A stretch of 64,000 bases of DNA from Sphaerisporangium sp040685555 (GTDB lineage Bacteria; Actinomycetota; Actinomycetes; Streptosporangiales; Streptosporangiaceae), in assembly GCF_040685555.1 (NCBI RefSeq), contig NZ_JBFBIK010000021.1:1-64000 (forward strand). The letters run 5' to 3'. Below, piece by piece: positions 52,811 through 61,366 of this stretch (the first letter of the stretch is position 1; each line of letters begins with the position of its first letter). The notes under the pieces are model-generated. The model saw only the letters and a program-made list of their open reading frames with translations, was not told the origin of the DNA and did not search any database. A program made the position numbers and the translations under genes.

Positions 52811-53973
52811 GCCGTGGCATGGTGTCACCAGAGCTTGTGGAGGCCGTCCGGGTGCGCCTCGCGCGTACGGGCGCCGATCCCTCGGCCTCCCAGGTCGCCG
52901 CCGCCCTCCGCGCCGAGCGGGCGGTCCTCGGCGACGCCGAGATTCTTGCGGTCGCCCGTGCTCTGCGTGCCGACCTGATCGGCGCGGGGCCCCTGGAGCC
53001 GTTGCTCGTCGAGCCCGAGGTCACCGATGTCCTCGTGAACGGTCCCCGCGAAGTGTGGGTCGACGACGGCCACGGCCTGCGGCGCACCTCGGTGGTGTTC
53101 TCCGGTGACGACGAGGTCCGGCGGCTCGCCCAGAGGCTCGCCGCGGCGGCGGGAAGGCGCCTCGACGACGCCTGCCCCTACGTCGACGCGCGGCTGTCCG
53201 GTGGCGTGCGGCTGCACGCTGTTCTGCCGCCCGTCGCCCCCGAGGGCACGTGCTTGTCTCTCAGGCTTCCACCACGCAAGTCCTTCACGCTGGAGGAGCT
53301 GGTTCCGGGTCAGGGCGCCGTCGCGGTTCGCGCCATCATGGCCGCCCGGCTGGCCTTCCTGGTGACGGGCGGCACCGGCACAGGAAAGACAACGCTGTTG
53401 TCCGCGCTTCTGTCATTGGCGGATCCAGGTGAGCGGCTGCTCCTCGTGGAGGATTCCTCGGAGCTTCGCCCACTCCATCCGCACGTCGTCCGCCTGGAGG
53501 CCAGACCTTCCAACCTCGAAGGCGCCGGAGGGGTCGGCCTGCGAGACCTCGTCCGGCAGGCCCTTCGCATGCGGCCTGACCGCCTGGTCGTGGGAGAGGT
53601 GCGGGGTGCTGAGGTCGTTGATCTCTTGGCCGCGTTGAACACGGGCCACGACGGCGGTTGCGGCACCTTGCACGCGAACAACCCCGCCGATGTGCCCGCT
53701 CGGCTGGAAGCGCTGGCCTGTGCCGCGGGGCTGACCCGGGAGGCGGTCCACAGCCAGATCGCCGCAGCTCTCGACGCGGTGATCCACGTGGTCCGTGAGC
53801 CTCGAGGAGGGCGGCGGCGGGTCGCCGAAATCTGCCTCATGGAGCGCGAGCCGTCAGGTCTGGTCCGAGTGGTCCCGGCGCTCACCTTCCCCGCCACAGG
53901 CGATCCAAGACCCGGCCCCGCCCTCCCATCCCTCCTATCCCGAGCCCCCGGCGCCTGCCACCCAGCCCTCTAA
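52807..53973 (+). CDS. tadA: Tad pilus secretion ATPase (TadA/CpaF)
   Basis: A 388-residue type II/IV secretion ATPase. It has an N-terminal helical domain, then VTGGTGTGKTTLLSALLSL (Walker A), Asp box LLLVEDSSELR, RPDRLVVGEVRGAEVVDLL (Walker B) and TGHDGGCGTLHANNP (His box). It powers assembly of Flp-type pili. ATG 52807 overlaps the ssd stop by four bases. The last 40 residues are Pro-rich and probably disordered. Confidence 0.94.
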   Translation: MSRGMVSPELVEAVRVRLARTGADPSASQVAAALRAERAVLGDAEILAVARALRADLIGAGPLEPLLVEPEVTDVLVNGPREVWVDDGHGLRRTSVVFSGDDEVRRLAQRLAAAAGRRLDDACPYVDARLSGGVRLHAVLPPVAPEGTCLSLRLPPRKSFTLEELVPGQGAVAVRAIMAARLAFLVTGGTGTGKTTLLSALLSLADPGERLLLVEDSSELRPLHPHVVRLEARPSNLEGAGGVGLRDLVRQALRMRPDRLVVGEVRGAEVVDLLAALNTGHDGGCGTLHANNPADVPARLEALACAAGLTREAVHSQIAAALDAVIHVVREPRGGRRRVAEICLMEREPSGLVRVVPALTFPATGDPRPGPALPSLLSRAPGACHPAL

Positions 53974-54096
53974 CGCACCACTCACACGCTTTCAGCGCTG
54001 GGCATGGCTGGGCGGCGAGCCCTCGCGGCCGGGCGGCGGCTCGCGGCGACCGACTCCGTCGGTTCACATCGATCTGATTTGGAAGGAGGGTTCGCG

Positions 54097-54816
54097 GTGG
54101 TGGTGGTTGCCGTGCTCCTGGCCTCCGCTGCGGCACTGCTGTGGACGGGGCCTGATCGGGAGACGGCCAGGCTGCTCTCGCTGATCCGTGCCGACGATGA
54201 GATGCGATGGAGGTTCGCGGTTCGTGTCCTGCGGTTCGCCCGTCGGCCGAGCCGTGCGCGTGAAGCCGCGGCCTGGCGCATGGCGTCGATCGAGTTGTGC
54301 CAGGGCCTCGTCGCCGAGCTCGCCACCGGCCGCACACCCGGGGAAGCCCTGTCCCGGGCGGTGTCCTGCCTCGAACCTCCCGACCCTGGCGTCCTTCGTC
54401 CAGTGGTCGCCGTCGCGCGCGATGGTGGAGACGTGGCCACAGCCCTGGAACGGGCGGCTCCTGATCATGGAGGGGAAGGGCTGTCGCGCCTTGCCGCCTG
54501 CTGGCGCATCAGCCTCACCGTGGGAGGAGGCCTGGCCGCGCTGATCGAGCGGGTCGGCGTTTCCCTCAGAGAAGCGGAGGCTCATCGCTCCGAGGTGGCG
54601 TCACAGCTTGCCGGTCCTCGCTCCACGGCCCGGCTGCTCGCGGGGCTTCCGGTGCTCGGGTTGCTTCTGGCAGCCGGGCTGGGCCTGCGGCCACTGTCCT
54701 TCTTGTTCGGCGGCCCGGCGGGCTTCGCCTGCCTTGGCGCGGGCGTGCTGCTGGACCTTACGGGTGTGTGGTGGACCAACCGGCTAGTAGCCCGCGCCCA
54801 GCGACCAGGCCCGTGA
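54097..54816 (+). CDS. tadB: Tad pilus inner-membrane protein TadB
   Basis: A 239-residue type II secretion F-domain protein. One N-terminal transmembrane helix, a helical cytoplasmic part (IELCQGLVAELATGRTPGEAL), and two C-terminal transmembrane helices. GTG 54097 is chosen because GGAGG lies six bases upstream; the frame upstream is Arg-rich and not conserved. Confidence 0.88.
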   Translation: MVVVAVLLASAAALLWTGPDRETARLLSLIRADDEMRWRFAVRVLRFARRPSRAREAAAWRMASIELCQGLVAELATGRTPGEALSRAVSCLEPPDPGVLRPVVAVARDGGDVATALERAAPDHGGEGLSRLAACWRISLTVGGGLAALIERVGVSLREAEAHRSEVASQLAGPRSTARLLAGLPVLGLLLAAGLGLRPLSFLFGGPAGFACLGAGVLLDLTGVWWTNRLVARAQRPGP

Positions 54817-55002
54817 CCCGTCGCGCGAACCTCGACAGCCTCGCGCCCCACCTCAAGGCCGACGGGGTCGCGCTCGACGGGTCCGTGACCTCATGGTCAA
54901 GGCTCGACGGCCCGAGACCCATCCCCAAAGCTCGACGGGCTCGCCATTCCCTGATCATGGGCCGACTGCCGAATGTCCCCTGCTGAACGATCGGACTGAC
55001 CT

Positions 55003-55995
55003 ATGGGCATCCTGCTCGCCGCCGGGCTCGCGGCACTTTCGACGTGGTTGTGGCTGACGCCGTGGGATCCCACCGAGCGCCTCATCCGATTGAGAATGCA
55101 CGGCTGGATACCGGGAGTGCCGGATGTCCTTGAGCCGCGTGAAGCGAATCTCCCGTCCACAAGCGAGACCGTTGATCACTCGCCTCTTGGGCCGCCGGGA
55201 GCACGGCACGGCGGTAGCCATGAGGGCTCCGGGTTCAGCCGTCCGGCGGCGGACAGTCAAGATCACCTCCTTTCCCTCCGATCTGGTCGGCTGTCCCTCA
55301 CAGGAACTAGAAAGACCGGCGTGCCGGTGTACCCGCTCACTCGACCGCGTACCTCTGACCGATCAGGAATGTCGACGAAGGAAGACCGGAGCCGGCATTC
55401 GCTGCGAGATGCCCTTTCTGTGCTCCTGGCGGCGTTAGGAGGCCTTCTCTTCATCGGTGGGCTGCCGGGTCTGGTCGGAGGCGCCGGCATCGGCGTCGTC
55501 GTGGCGGTGATGGCCCATCGCAGGGAACCAGGTGAGGTACGCCGAAGGCAGGCGCGCATCACGGCCGATCTCCCGTTCGCGATCGACCTCATGGTGTCCT
55601 GTCTACGGGCGGGCCAACCCGTCAGCGGGGCGGTGGAGGCAGCGGCGCGGGCGATGGGCGGTCCCCTGGGTGACCGTCTGGCGTGGGTGAACGGGCAGTT
55701 GCGGCTGGGCGCGCTGCCTGAGGCCGCCTGGTCGGCGTTGGAGCATGACCGCCCCCTCGCCGCCCTGGCCCGCGGTATGACCCGGGCATCGCTCAGCGGT
55801 GCGCCCGTCGCCGACGTGCTGTCCAGGCTCGCCGATGACGCCCGGCACGAGGCCCGAGCCGCCTCCTCCGCTGCCGCGCGACGTGTGGGAGTCCAGGCGG
55901 TCGCGCCCCTTGGGCTGTGCTTCCTTCCCGCATTCGTGTTTCTGGGAATCGTCCCGGTGGTCGCAGGGCTCGCCGCGCAGGTCTTCGGCGACTGA
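55003..55995 (+). CDS. tadC: Tad pilus inner-membrane protein TadC
   Basis: A 330-residue F-domain protein. The C-terminal 190 residues show ADLPFAIDLMVSCLRAGQPV, SLSGAPVADVLSRLADDARH and a final transmembrane helix with PLGLCFLPAFVFLGIVPVV. Between a first helix (1-22) and the F domain lies an unusual hydrophilic stretch of about 90 residues. An alternative ATG at 55369 would give a 208-residue protein nearer the family length. Confidence 0.85.
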   Translation: MGILLAAGLAALSTWLWLTPWDPTERLIRLRMHGWIPGVPDVLEPREANLPSTSETVDHSPLGPPGARHGGSHEGSGFSRPAADSQDHLLSLRSGRLSLTGTRKTGVPVYPLTRPRTSDRSGMSTKEDRSRHSLRDALSVLLAALGGLLFIGGLPGLVGGAGIGVVVAVMAHRREPGEVRRRQARITADLPFAIDLMVSCLRAGQPVSGAVEAAARAMGGPLGDRLAWVNGQLRLGALPEAAWSALEHDRPLAALARGMTRASLSGAPVADVLSRLADDARHEARAASSAAARRVGVQAVAPLGLCFLPAFVFLGIVPVVAGLAAQVFGD

Positions 55996-56089
55996 TCTAC
56001 CGGCCCCCGAGGCTGCCGGTGCATCCTTGCCGCCCGCAGGCTCCGAGCACCTTCTCCCCAGGCGCGGGAGGCCTATCCCCAGCCACCAA

Positions 56090-56460
56090 GGACATTCCTC
56101 ACAGCACCGGTGACGTCCCTCACGGACCGATGACGTTCCCGCGACACCCGGGACCTTCCCGCGACACCCGGGACCTTCCCACGGCACCCGGGACCTTCCC
56201 ACGGCACCCAAGACCTTCCTAACGGTCCCCAAGGGCCCCGGGACCTTCCCCACGGTATCCAGGACGTTCTCGCGAACACCGAGGCGTTCTCCACAGGCAC
56301 CCAGGACTTTCCTCACGGCACTCCGGTCGGTTCCACGGCACGCAGGCGTTCTCCACGGGGACCAAGGGTTGTCCACAGGCTCGGCGGGTGGGCGGGTGTC
56401 CGTCCACAGGCTCGGCGGGTGGGCGGGTATTCGTCCACAGAATCCGGCTCGGTCCGAGGT
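56090..56460. repeat. Degenerate 20-bp tandem repeats with DnaA-box-like sequences
   Basis: At least ten tandem units of about 20 bp with consensus near GGACCTTCCCACGGCACCCG; units 56131-56210 keep an exact 20-bp period. Toward the right the units drift to TTCTCCACAGG-type cores. These include a perfect actinobacterial DnaA box TTGTCCACA (56369-56377) and variants at 56287-56295, 56349-56357, 56400-56408, 56431-56439 and 56512-56520. The last part also repeats a unit containing TCCACAGGCTCGGCGGGTGG. The tract lies between tadC and the pilin-like gene; frames across it are not gene-like. Confidence 0.75.
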
Positions 56461-56551
56461 CGCGCACCTCGTTTGAGCCACGCTGATCTCACCTGTTGGG
56501 GCCGGTGCGGGTCATCCACACGGCCGCGATGACGACTCAAGGGGAGGTCCG

Positions 56552-56848
56552 ATGCGCAGGTGGATCCGTGAGTGCGGTCGGCGCACGCTGGGAGCGGCGC
56601 TGATCAGGAAGGGCCTTGTGGTCGAGCAGCATCTGCGAAAGCGGCTGGCCACTGTCCGCGCTTCGGCACGCAAGCTCGCCATGGTGGCGCGCACGCGATC
56701 GGAGGCGGGCATGTCCACCGCCGAGTACGCGGTGGGCACCATCGCCGCCTGCGCGTTCGCGGGCCTGCTGTTCAAGATCGTGAGCAGTCCGGAGGTGCGC
56801 AAGATGCTGTCCGACATCATCAGCCGAGCTTTGAAACTCGCCGGATGA
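56552..56848 (+). CDS. Flp pilin-like DUF4244 protein
   Basis: A 98-residue protein. A basic N-terminal half precedes EAGMSTAEYAVGTIAACAFAG, the prepilin-like cleavage and transmembrane region with the conserved Glu five residues after the Gly, then a short helical tail. It is the likely pilus subunit of the Tad system (Rv3656c-like). No prepilin peptidase is in the window. AGGGGAGG precedes the ATG. Confidence 0.9.
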   Translation: MRRWIRECGRRTLGAALIRKGLVVEQHLRKRLATVRASARKLAMVARTRSEAGMSTAEYAVGTIAACAFAGLLFKIVSSPEVRKMLSDIISRALKLAG

Positions 56849-57280
56849 AAGCAGGCTCCCAAGCCGTGAAACGAGCCACGGCCGGCGACCAAGCGGCGTG
56901 AGGACGCCTTCTCCGGCTTGATCGCGTAAGAGCCGGTGTCTCAAGCCCGCAGCGTCCATGAACGACACGATGGGGGTCGGGCTCGCCATGCGAAGGAGCA
57001 GAGTCTCAAGCCGACCAGAGGCCAGGTCTCATGCCCGCTGGTATCGGCTTGAGACTCCATGCCTGCTGCGTTGCGCGCAGAGCCTCATGCCCGCTGGTGG
57101 GGTGGAGTCGTTCGGCGGCGGTTCAGGAGTGTCTGTTCTGCCGCCGTTCGGCCCATCTACTGCCCCGTTCTGTGGGCCTCGCCATATAGCTCTGGCCATT
57201 GGCGGAACCGAAGGTTCGACTTCGGCTTGGTTGCGCGAGCCGAGGTCATGCGGGAGGGCTTATTCAGGAGGAGGTACATC
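56849..57280. other. Intergenic region with long inverted repeat
   Basis: It contains a perfect 14-bp inverted repeat, GAGTCTCAAGCCGA (57001-57014) with its complement (57044-57057), whose stem extends inward through CCAG/CTGG. The motifs TCTCAAGCC and CTCATGCCCGCTGG recur several times. No gene is apparent. It could be an attenuator or operator before tadE. Confidence 0.6.
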
Positions 57281-57805
57281 ATGATCTATTCGAGCTCCCG
57301 TCCACGCACCTCGGCCGGTAAGGCGCGTCTATCCGGTCATCGGAGCCTCGCAGCATGGCGAGCAGTGCCCGTGTCGGCCAGGCGGCGCGGTCTCGTGCGC
57401 GCCGATGGGGGTTCCGTCACGGCGGAGATGGCGGTGGCGCTTCCGTCGCTGGTACTGGTGCTGGGAGCGGCTCTGTGGGCGATCGCGGCGGTGACGGCTC
57501 AGCTGGAGTGTGTCGACGCCGCCCGGGCGGGGGCCAGGGCAGCCGCGAGAGGGGAGTCACTCGAAGCGGTCAGGCAGGCGGCCGATCGGGCCGCACCGGC
57601 CGGTGCCACCGTCTCGGTGACCCGCGATTCCGAGTTGAGCCGGGTGACGATCTCGACCTCGGTCCGGCCGAGTTGGTTGATCGCGGTGCCGGCGGTCCCG
57701 GTGGGAGCCTCTGCGAGTTCCGCGACCGAACTGGGAGCGGACGCCCCGCTCTCAGGAGACGCCCCGGCTCACTCGTCACCGGGAGGACCCTCGGATGGAT
57801 CGTAA
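57281..57805 (+). CDS. TadE-like pseudopilin
   Basis: A 174-residue protein. After a basic N-terminal stretch, GGSVTAEMAVALPSLVLVLGA is the TadE class III prepilin-like segment with the conserved Glu. Next comes DAARAGARAAARGE, the family's conserved helix, and a C-terminal domain ending in a Ser/Pro-rich tail. ATG 57281 has AGGAGG upstream. Confidence 0.9.
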   Translation: MIYSSSRPRTSAGKARLSGHRSLAAWRAVPVSARRRGLVRADGGSVTAEMAVALPSLVLVLGAALWAIAAVTAQLECVDAARAGARAAARGESLEAVRQAADRAAPAGATVSVTRDSELSRVTISTSVRPSWLIAVPAVPVGASASSATELGADAPLSGDAPAHSSPGGPSDGS

Positions 57806-57926
57806 TCACCGCATGACCGGCTTAAGTGTGATGAATCCCGCAGTAAGCGTCATGAGCGCCCTGGGCGTCTTGATCGCTTTCATCGGTCTCACCGTCCTGA
57901 CCGCGAGATTGTCCCGACTGCTGTGA
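57795..57926 (+). CDS. 43-residue membrane peptide within the tad operon
   Basis: ATG 57795 with GGGAGG nine bases upstream opens a 43-codon frame that overlaps the tadE stop and ends in TGA at 57924-57926, where the next gene's GTG begins. The peptide has one hydrophobic helix (MSALGVLIAFIGLTVLTARL). Overlap on both sides suggests real translational coupling. No family is recognised; it may be a minor pilus or assembly component. Confidence 0.5.
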   Translation: MDRNHRMTGLSVMNPAVSVMSALGVLIAFIGLTVLTARLSRLL

Positions 57927-58426
57927 ATACCGCAGATCCACATGGCTCCCATGACCCGGGTGATTCCAGAGACTCGGGCTGTTCGGGGTCTGGCGGGTCT
58001 TTCGGTGTGCCAGGGAGAGCTGGCGGGTCTTTCGGTGTGCCAGGGAGAGAAGGAGGGTGGTCACGCCTTGGAGTCCGTGGAGGGGAGGCTGGGGAGCGGG
58101 GGGCGGCTGCGGTGTGGGTGCTTGCGTTTATGGTGCTGATCTGGTTTCTGGCGGCAACCCTGTTGTGGGTCGGGTCGGCCCGAATAGCGCGACATCGCGC
58201 CCAGTCGGCCGCTGATCTCAGTGCTCTGGCGGCCGCGGTCCAAGCGCTTGCCGCTCCCGAGAGGGCCTGTCGCCGCGCTCGGGACCTGGCTGAGGAGAAC
58301 CACGCCTCGATCACGCGCTGTGTAATTCGAGCCGGAGTCGTGGACGTGCGAGTCGTGGTCCGCCTGGTTCTTCCTGGGCTGGGCGAACGCTCTGCTGTTG
58401 CCGAGTCCCGGGCGGGCCCTCGGTGA
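57923..58426 (+). CDS. TadG/Rv3654c-like pilus-associated protein
   Basis: A 167-residue protein. The Gly/Ser-rich N-terminal 60 residues contain a perfect 10-residue duplication (GGSFGVPGR twice). The transmembrane part AAAVWVLAFMVLIWFLAATL is followed by RHRAQSAADLSALAAAVQAL, the conserved helix of TadE/G-like proteins. GTG 57923 overlaps the upstream peptide stop. Last gene of the tad operon, converging on the helicase gene. Confidence 0.85.
   Translation: MNTADPHGSHDPGDSRDSGCSGSGGSFGVPGRAGGSFGVPGREGGWSRLGVRGGEAGERGAAAVWVLAFMVLIWFLAATLLWVGSARIARHRAQSAADLSALAAAVQALAAPERACRRARDLAEENHASITRCVIRAGVVDVRVVVRLVLPGLGERSAVAESRAGPR
57991..58050. repeat. Two tandem 30-bp repeats in the TadG-like gene
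   Basis: Units 57991-58020 and 58021-58050 are nearly identical (starting TGGCGGGTCTTTCGGTGTGC) and encode the duplicated GGSFGVPGR decapeptide. Confidence 0.85.
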
Positions 58427-58536
58427 CCACGATCACTAGAGCCGGCATCGCGGGAAAGGGAATCTTGACGGACAAGTCCGTCGTGTGCCGGTCGGGTGGG
58501 ACGGTCGTGTGCTGGTCGGGTGGGACGGAGGCGTGG

Positions 58537-60858
58537 TCAGGGGGTGGGGAGGAGGGTGTCCAGGAGGTGGAGGGCGCCTTGTTTGTCCAGGGGTTCGTTG
58601 CCGTTGCCGCATTTGGGGGACTGGATGCAGGAGGGGCAGCCGCGTTCGCACTCGCATGAGGCGATGGCCTCGCGCGTGGCGGTGAGCCAGTCGAGGGCGC
58701 GTGCGTAGCCGCGTTCGGCGAACCCGGCCCCGCCTTCGTGCCCGTCGTACACGAAGACCGTGAGAAGACCGGTGTCGAGGTGCGACTCCGTGGAGACGCC
58801 GCCGATGTCCCAGCGGTCGCAGGTGGCGAACAGCGGGAGCAGGCCGATCGAGGCGTGTTCGGCCGCGTGGGCCGCGCCACCGAGGTCCAGGCCCTGGGCG
58901 ACGAGGGGGGCCACGGCGTCGTCGGGCAGCGTCCACCACACGGCCCGCGTGCGCAGGGTGCGTGGCGGTAGGTCGAGGGGCTCGTCGCCGAGGATCTCCC
59001 CGGTCTGGACGCGGCGCTTCAGGAAGGAGACGACCTGCCGGGTCACCTCCACGGTGCCGAAGTGCAGCTCGCCCGGCCCGAAGGGGTGCGACCGCAGGGA
59101 TTCCAGCACCGAGATCTCGGTCACGTCCCTGGCGAAGGTGGAGTAGTCGGGTTCGGCGGCCGAGACCAAGGCGACGCCGGCGTCCAGATCCAACAGTTCC
59201 ACCAGATAGGTGTCCCCCATGTGGAGATGAACGGCGCCGGTGTGCACGGCGGTGTGGGCGGAGGACTCGTCGACGGTGCCGAGCAGCCGTCCTGTAGAGG
59301 ACTCCACGACCTGTACGGGCGCTCCGCCCGAGCCCCTGATGTCGGCCAGGTTCGCGGCACGCTCCCGGCGGGTCCAGAACCATCCCTGCGGGCGCCGCCG
59401 CAGCATGCCCCGCCGTACGAGGTCGTCGAGCACCTCTTCGGACGAGGGGCCGAACACGGCCAGGTCGGCCTCGCTCAGGGGGATCTCGGCCGCGGCCGCG
59501 CACAGGTGAGGCCCGAGGACGTAGGGATTGTCCGGGTCGAGCACGATCGCCTCGACCGGCTGCCCGAAAAGCGCCTCGGGATGGTGGACGAGGTAGGTGT
59601 CCAGGGGGTCGTCACGGGCGATCAGCACCGCCAGGGCGTCCTGGCCGTCGCGACCGGCGCGCCCGGCCTGCTGCCACAGGGAGGCCCGCGTGCCCGGCCA
59701 TCCGGCGATGAGCACGGCGTCCAGCCCCGAGACGTCGATGCCGAGCTCCAGCGCGTTGGTGGTCGCCAGCCCCATGATCGAGCCTGATCGCAGCGCCTTC
59801 TCCAGCACGCGCCTGTCCTCGGCGAGGTACCCGGCCCGGTAGGCGGCCACCCGGCCAGGAAGCTCGGGTGAGATCTCCTCAAGATTGCCCCGGGCGATCA
59901 GCGAGACCGTCTCGGCGGCACGGCGCGAGCGGACGAAGGCGAGGGTCCGCACGTCGTCGATCACCAGATCGGACAGCAGGTCGGCGGTCTCGGCCGTCAC
60001 CGTGCGCCTGACCGGGGCGCCGCCCTCGCCCCGCAGGTCCGTCAGGGGCGGCTCCCACAGTGCGAACGTGGTCGAACCCCGGGGAGAGGCGTCCGTGGTC
60101 ACCTCGGCCATCTCAAGGCCCGTCAGGCGCATCGCCGCAGCCGCGGGGTCGCTCACGGTAGCCGAGACGAGGATGAACACCGGATCAGAGCCGTACTTGG
60201 CGCAGATCCGGCGCATGCGGCGCACGATCTGGGCCACGTGTGAGCCGAAGACGCCGCGGTACCCGTGGCACTCGTCCACGACCACCACCTTCAGCCGCCG
60301 CCAGAAGGACGACCACGACGAGTGGTGGGGCAGCATCGACCGGTGGAGCATGTCGGGGTTGGTCAACACGTAGTTGGCGTGCCGGCGCACCCACTGGCGC
60401 TCCTCGGGCGGGGTGTCCCCGTCGTAGGTCGCGGCCCGCAACTGCGCCAGCTTCAGGTCTCTCAACGACCGCAACTGGTCGGCGGCGAGCGCCTTGGTCG
60501 GCGTGAGGTAGAGGACGGAACCCCCGGAGAGTATCTCCGAAACGGCCGGCACCAGGTAGGCGAGTGATTTTCCCGAAGCCGTGCCTGTGGCAATGATCAC
60601 GTTTTGGCCACGATGAACCAGCTCGGCGGCGGTCACCTGATGCTCCCAGAGCCCGTCGACGCCTTGATTTCGCAGACGGCTTACAAGAAGCTCGTCGACC
60701 CAGCCGGGCCAGCGTGCTTCACCCGCCTGACGTGCGGGAACGTGCTCTACATGGGTGACACGCTCCCGGCGCGCGGGTGCCGCGAGCAGGCGTGAGAGTA
60801 TCGGGCCTGCTCGCCGTGAGGGTGAGGTAGTCGGAGTCACTGGTTTCCAGTTTGGCAT
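58537..60858 (-). CDS. DEAD/DEAH-box helicase with DUF1998 domain, MrfA-like
   Basis: A 773-residue superfamily 2 helicase. Motif I is IATGTASGKSLAYL, motif II VVVDECHGYRGVFGSH, and motif VI AGWPGTRASLWQQAGRAGRDG. A C-terminal MZB/DUF1998 region ends in the four-cysteine zinc motif CECERGCPSCIQSPKC. This layout is that of MrfA/YprA, which repairs mitomycin-type DNA damage. ATG 60858 is the working start; the longer frame to 60966 lacks conservation signals. Confidence 0.9.
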   Translation of the reverse strand: MPNWKPVTPTTSPSRRAGPILSRLLAAPARRERVTHVEHVPARQAGEARWPGWVDELLVSRLRNQGVDGLWEHQVTAAELVHRGQNVIIATGTASGKSLAYLVPAVSEILSGGSVLYLTPTKALAADQLRSLRDLKLAQLRAATYDGDTPPEERQWVRRHANYVLTNPDMLHRSMLPHHSSWSSFWRRLKVVVVDECHGYRGVFGSHVAQIVRRMRRICAKYGSDPVFILVSATVSDPAAAAMRLTGLEMAEVTTDASPRGSTTFALWEPPLTDLRGEGGAPVRRTVTAETADLLSDLVIDDVRTLAFVRSRRAAETVSLIARGNLEEISPELPGRVAAYRAGYLAEDRRVLEKALRSGSIMGLATTNALELGIDVSGLDAVLIAGWPGTRASLWQQAGRAGRDGQDALAVLIARDDPLDTYLVHHPEALFGQPVEAIVLDPDNPYVLGPHLCAAAAEIPLSEADLAVFGPSSEEVLDDLVRRGMLRRRPQGWFWTRRERAANLADIRGSGGAPVQVVESSTGRLLGTVDESSAHTAVHTGAVHLHMGDTYLVELLDLDAGVALVSAAEPDYSTFARDVTEISVLESLRSHPFGPGELHFGTVEVTRQVVSFLKRRVQTGEILGDEPLDLPPRTLRTRAVWWTLPDDAVAPLVAQGLDLGGAAHAAEHASIGLLPLFATCDRWDIGGVSTESHLDTGLLTVFVYDGHEGGAGFAERGYARALDWLTATREAIASCECERGCPSCIQSPKCGNGNEPLDKQGALHLLDTLLPTP

Positions 60859-61013
60859 CTTGGGGGAGAGTCGCCCGGAGTCGTGATTTCGTATAGACAC
60901 GAAGGCGGGGCGTGGTTGAATGCCGCGCGTCAGGGTATTGCGCGCTGGGACTTGGGGTCCCAGCATGTCAGACCCCTCGTCGTGGACTCAGCAGGCAAGG
61001 CGCTGGAGGATCT

Positions 61014-61364
61014 GTGGATCTGAAGTTGGACCACCACACTGAAGACCGACTCACCATCGTGGAAGTCGAGGGTGAGATCGACGTCTATACCGCGCCGAGG
61101 CTGCGTGAGCTGCTGATCGACCTGGTCAACAAGGGTAACTTCCACCTCCTCGTGAACATGGAGAAGGTGGACTTCCTGGATTCCACAGGACTTGGCGTCC
61201 TGGTCGGCGGGCTCAAGCGCGTTCGTGCGCACGACGGCTCCCTGGAGCTCGTCTGTACACAGGAGCGCATCCTGAAGATCTTCCGGATCACCGGTCTCAC
61301 CAAGGTCTTCGGGATTTACGCCTCGGTCGAAGAGGCCAAGGAAGCTCACGGCCGAGACAAGTAG
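61014..61364 (+). CDS. bldG: Anti-sigma factor antagonist BldG
   Basis: A 116-residue STAS-domain protein beginning DLKLDHHTEDRLTIVEVEGE. The phosphorylatable Ser57 is in VDFLDSTGLGVLVGG, the same number as in Streptomyces BldG. BldG is needed for aerial growth and antibiotic production and is controlled by phosphorylation. GTG 61014 follows GGAGG. It is divergent from the helicase gene and precedes the HATPase gene by two bases, as in Streptomyces. Confidence 0.95.
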   Translation: MDLKLDHHTEDRLTIVEVEGEIDVYTAPRLRELLIDLVNKGNFHLLVNMEKVDFLDSTGLGVLVGGLKRVRAHDGSLELVCTQERILKIFRITGLTKVFGIYASVEEAKEAHGRDK

Positions 61365-61366
61365 TC

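Noticed and set aside
56090..56460. CRISPR array
   Set aside because: The repeats are 20-bp head-to-tail units without unique spacers, and no cas genes are nearby.
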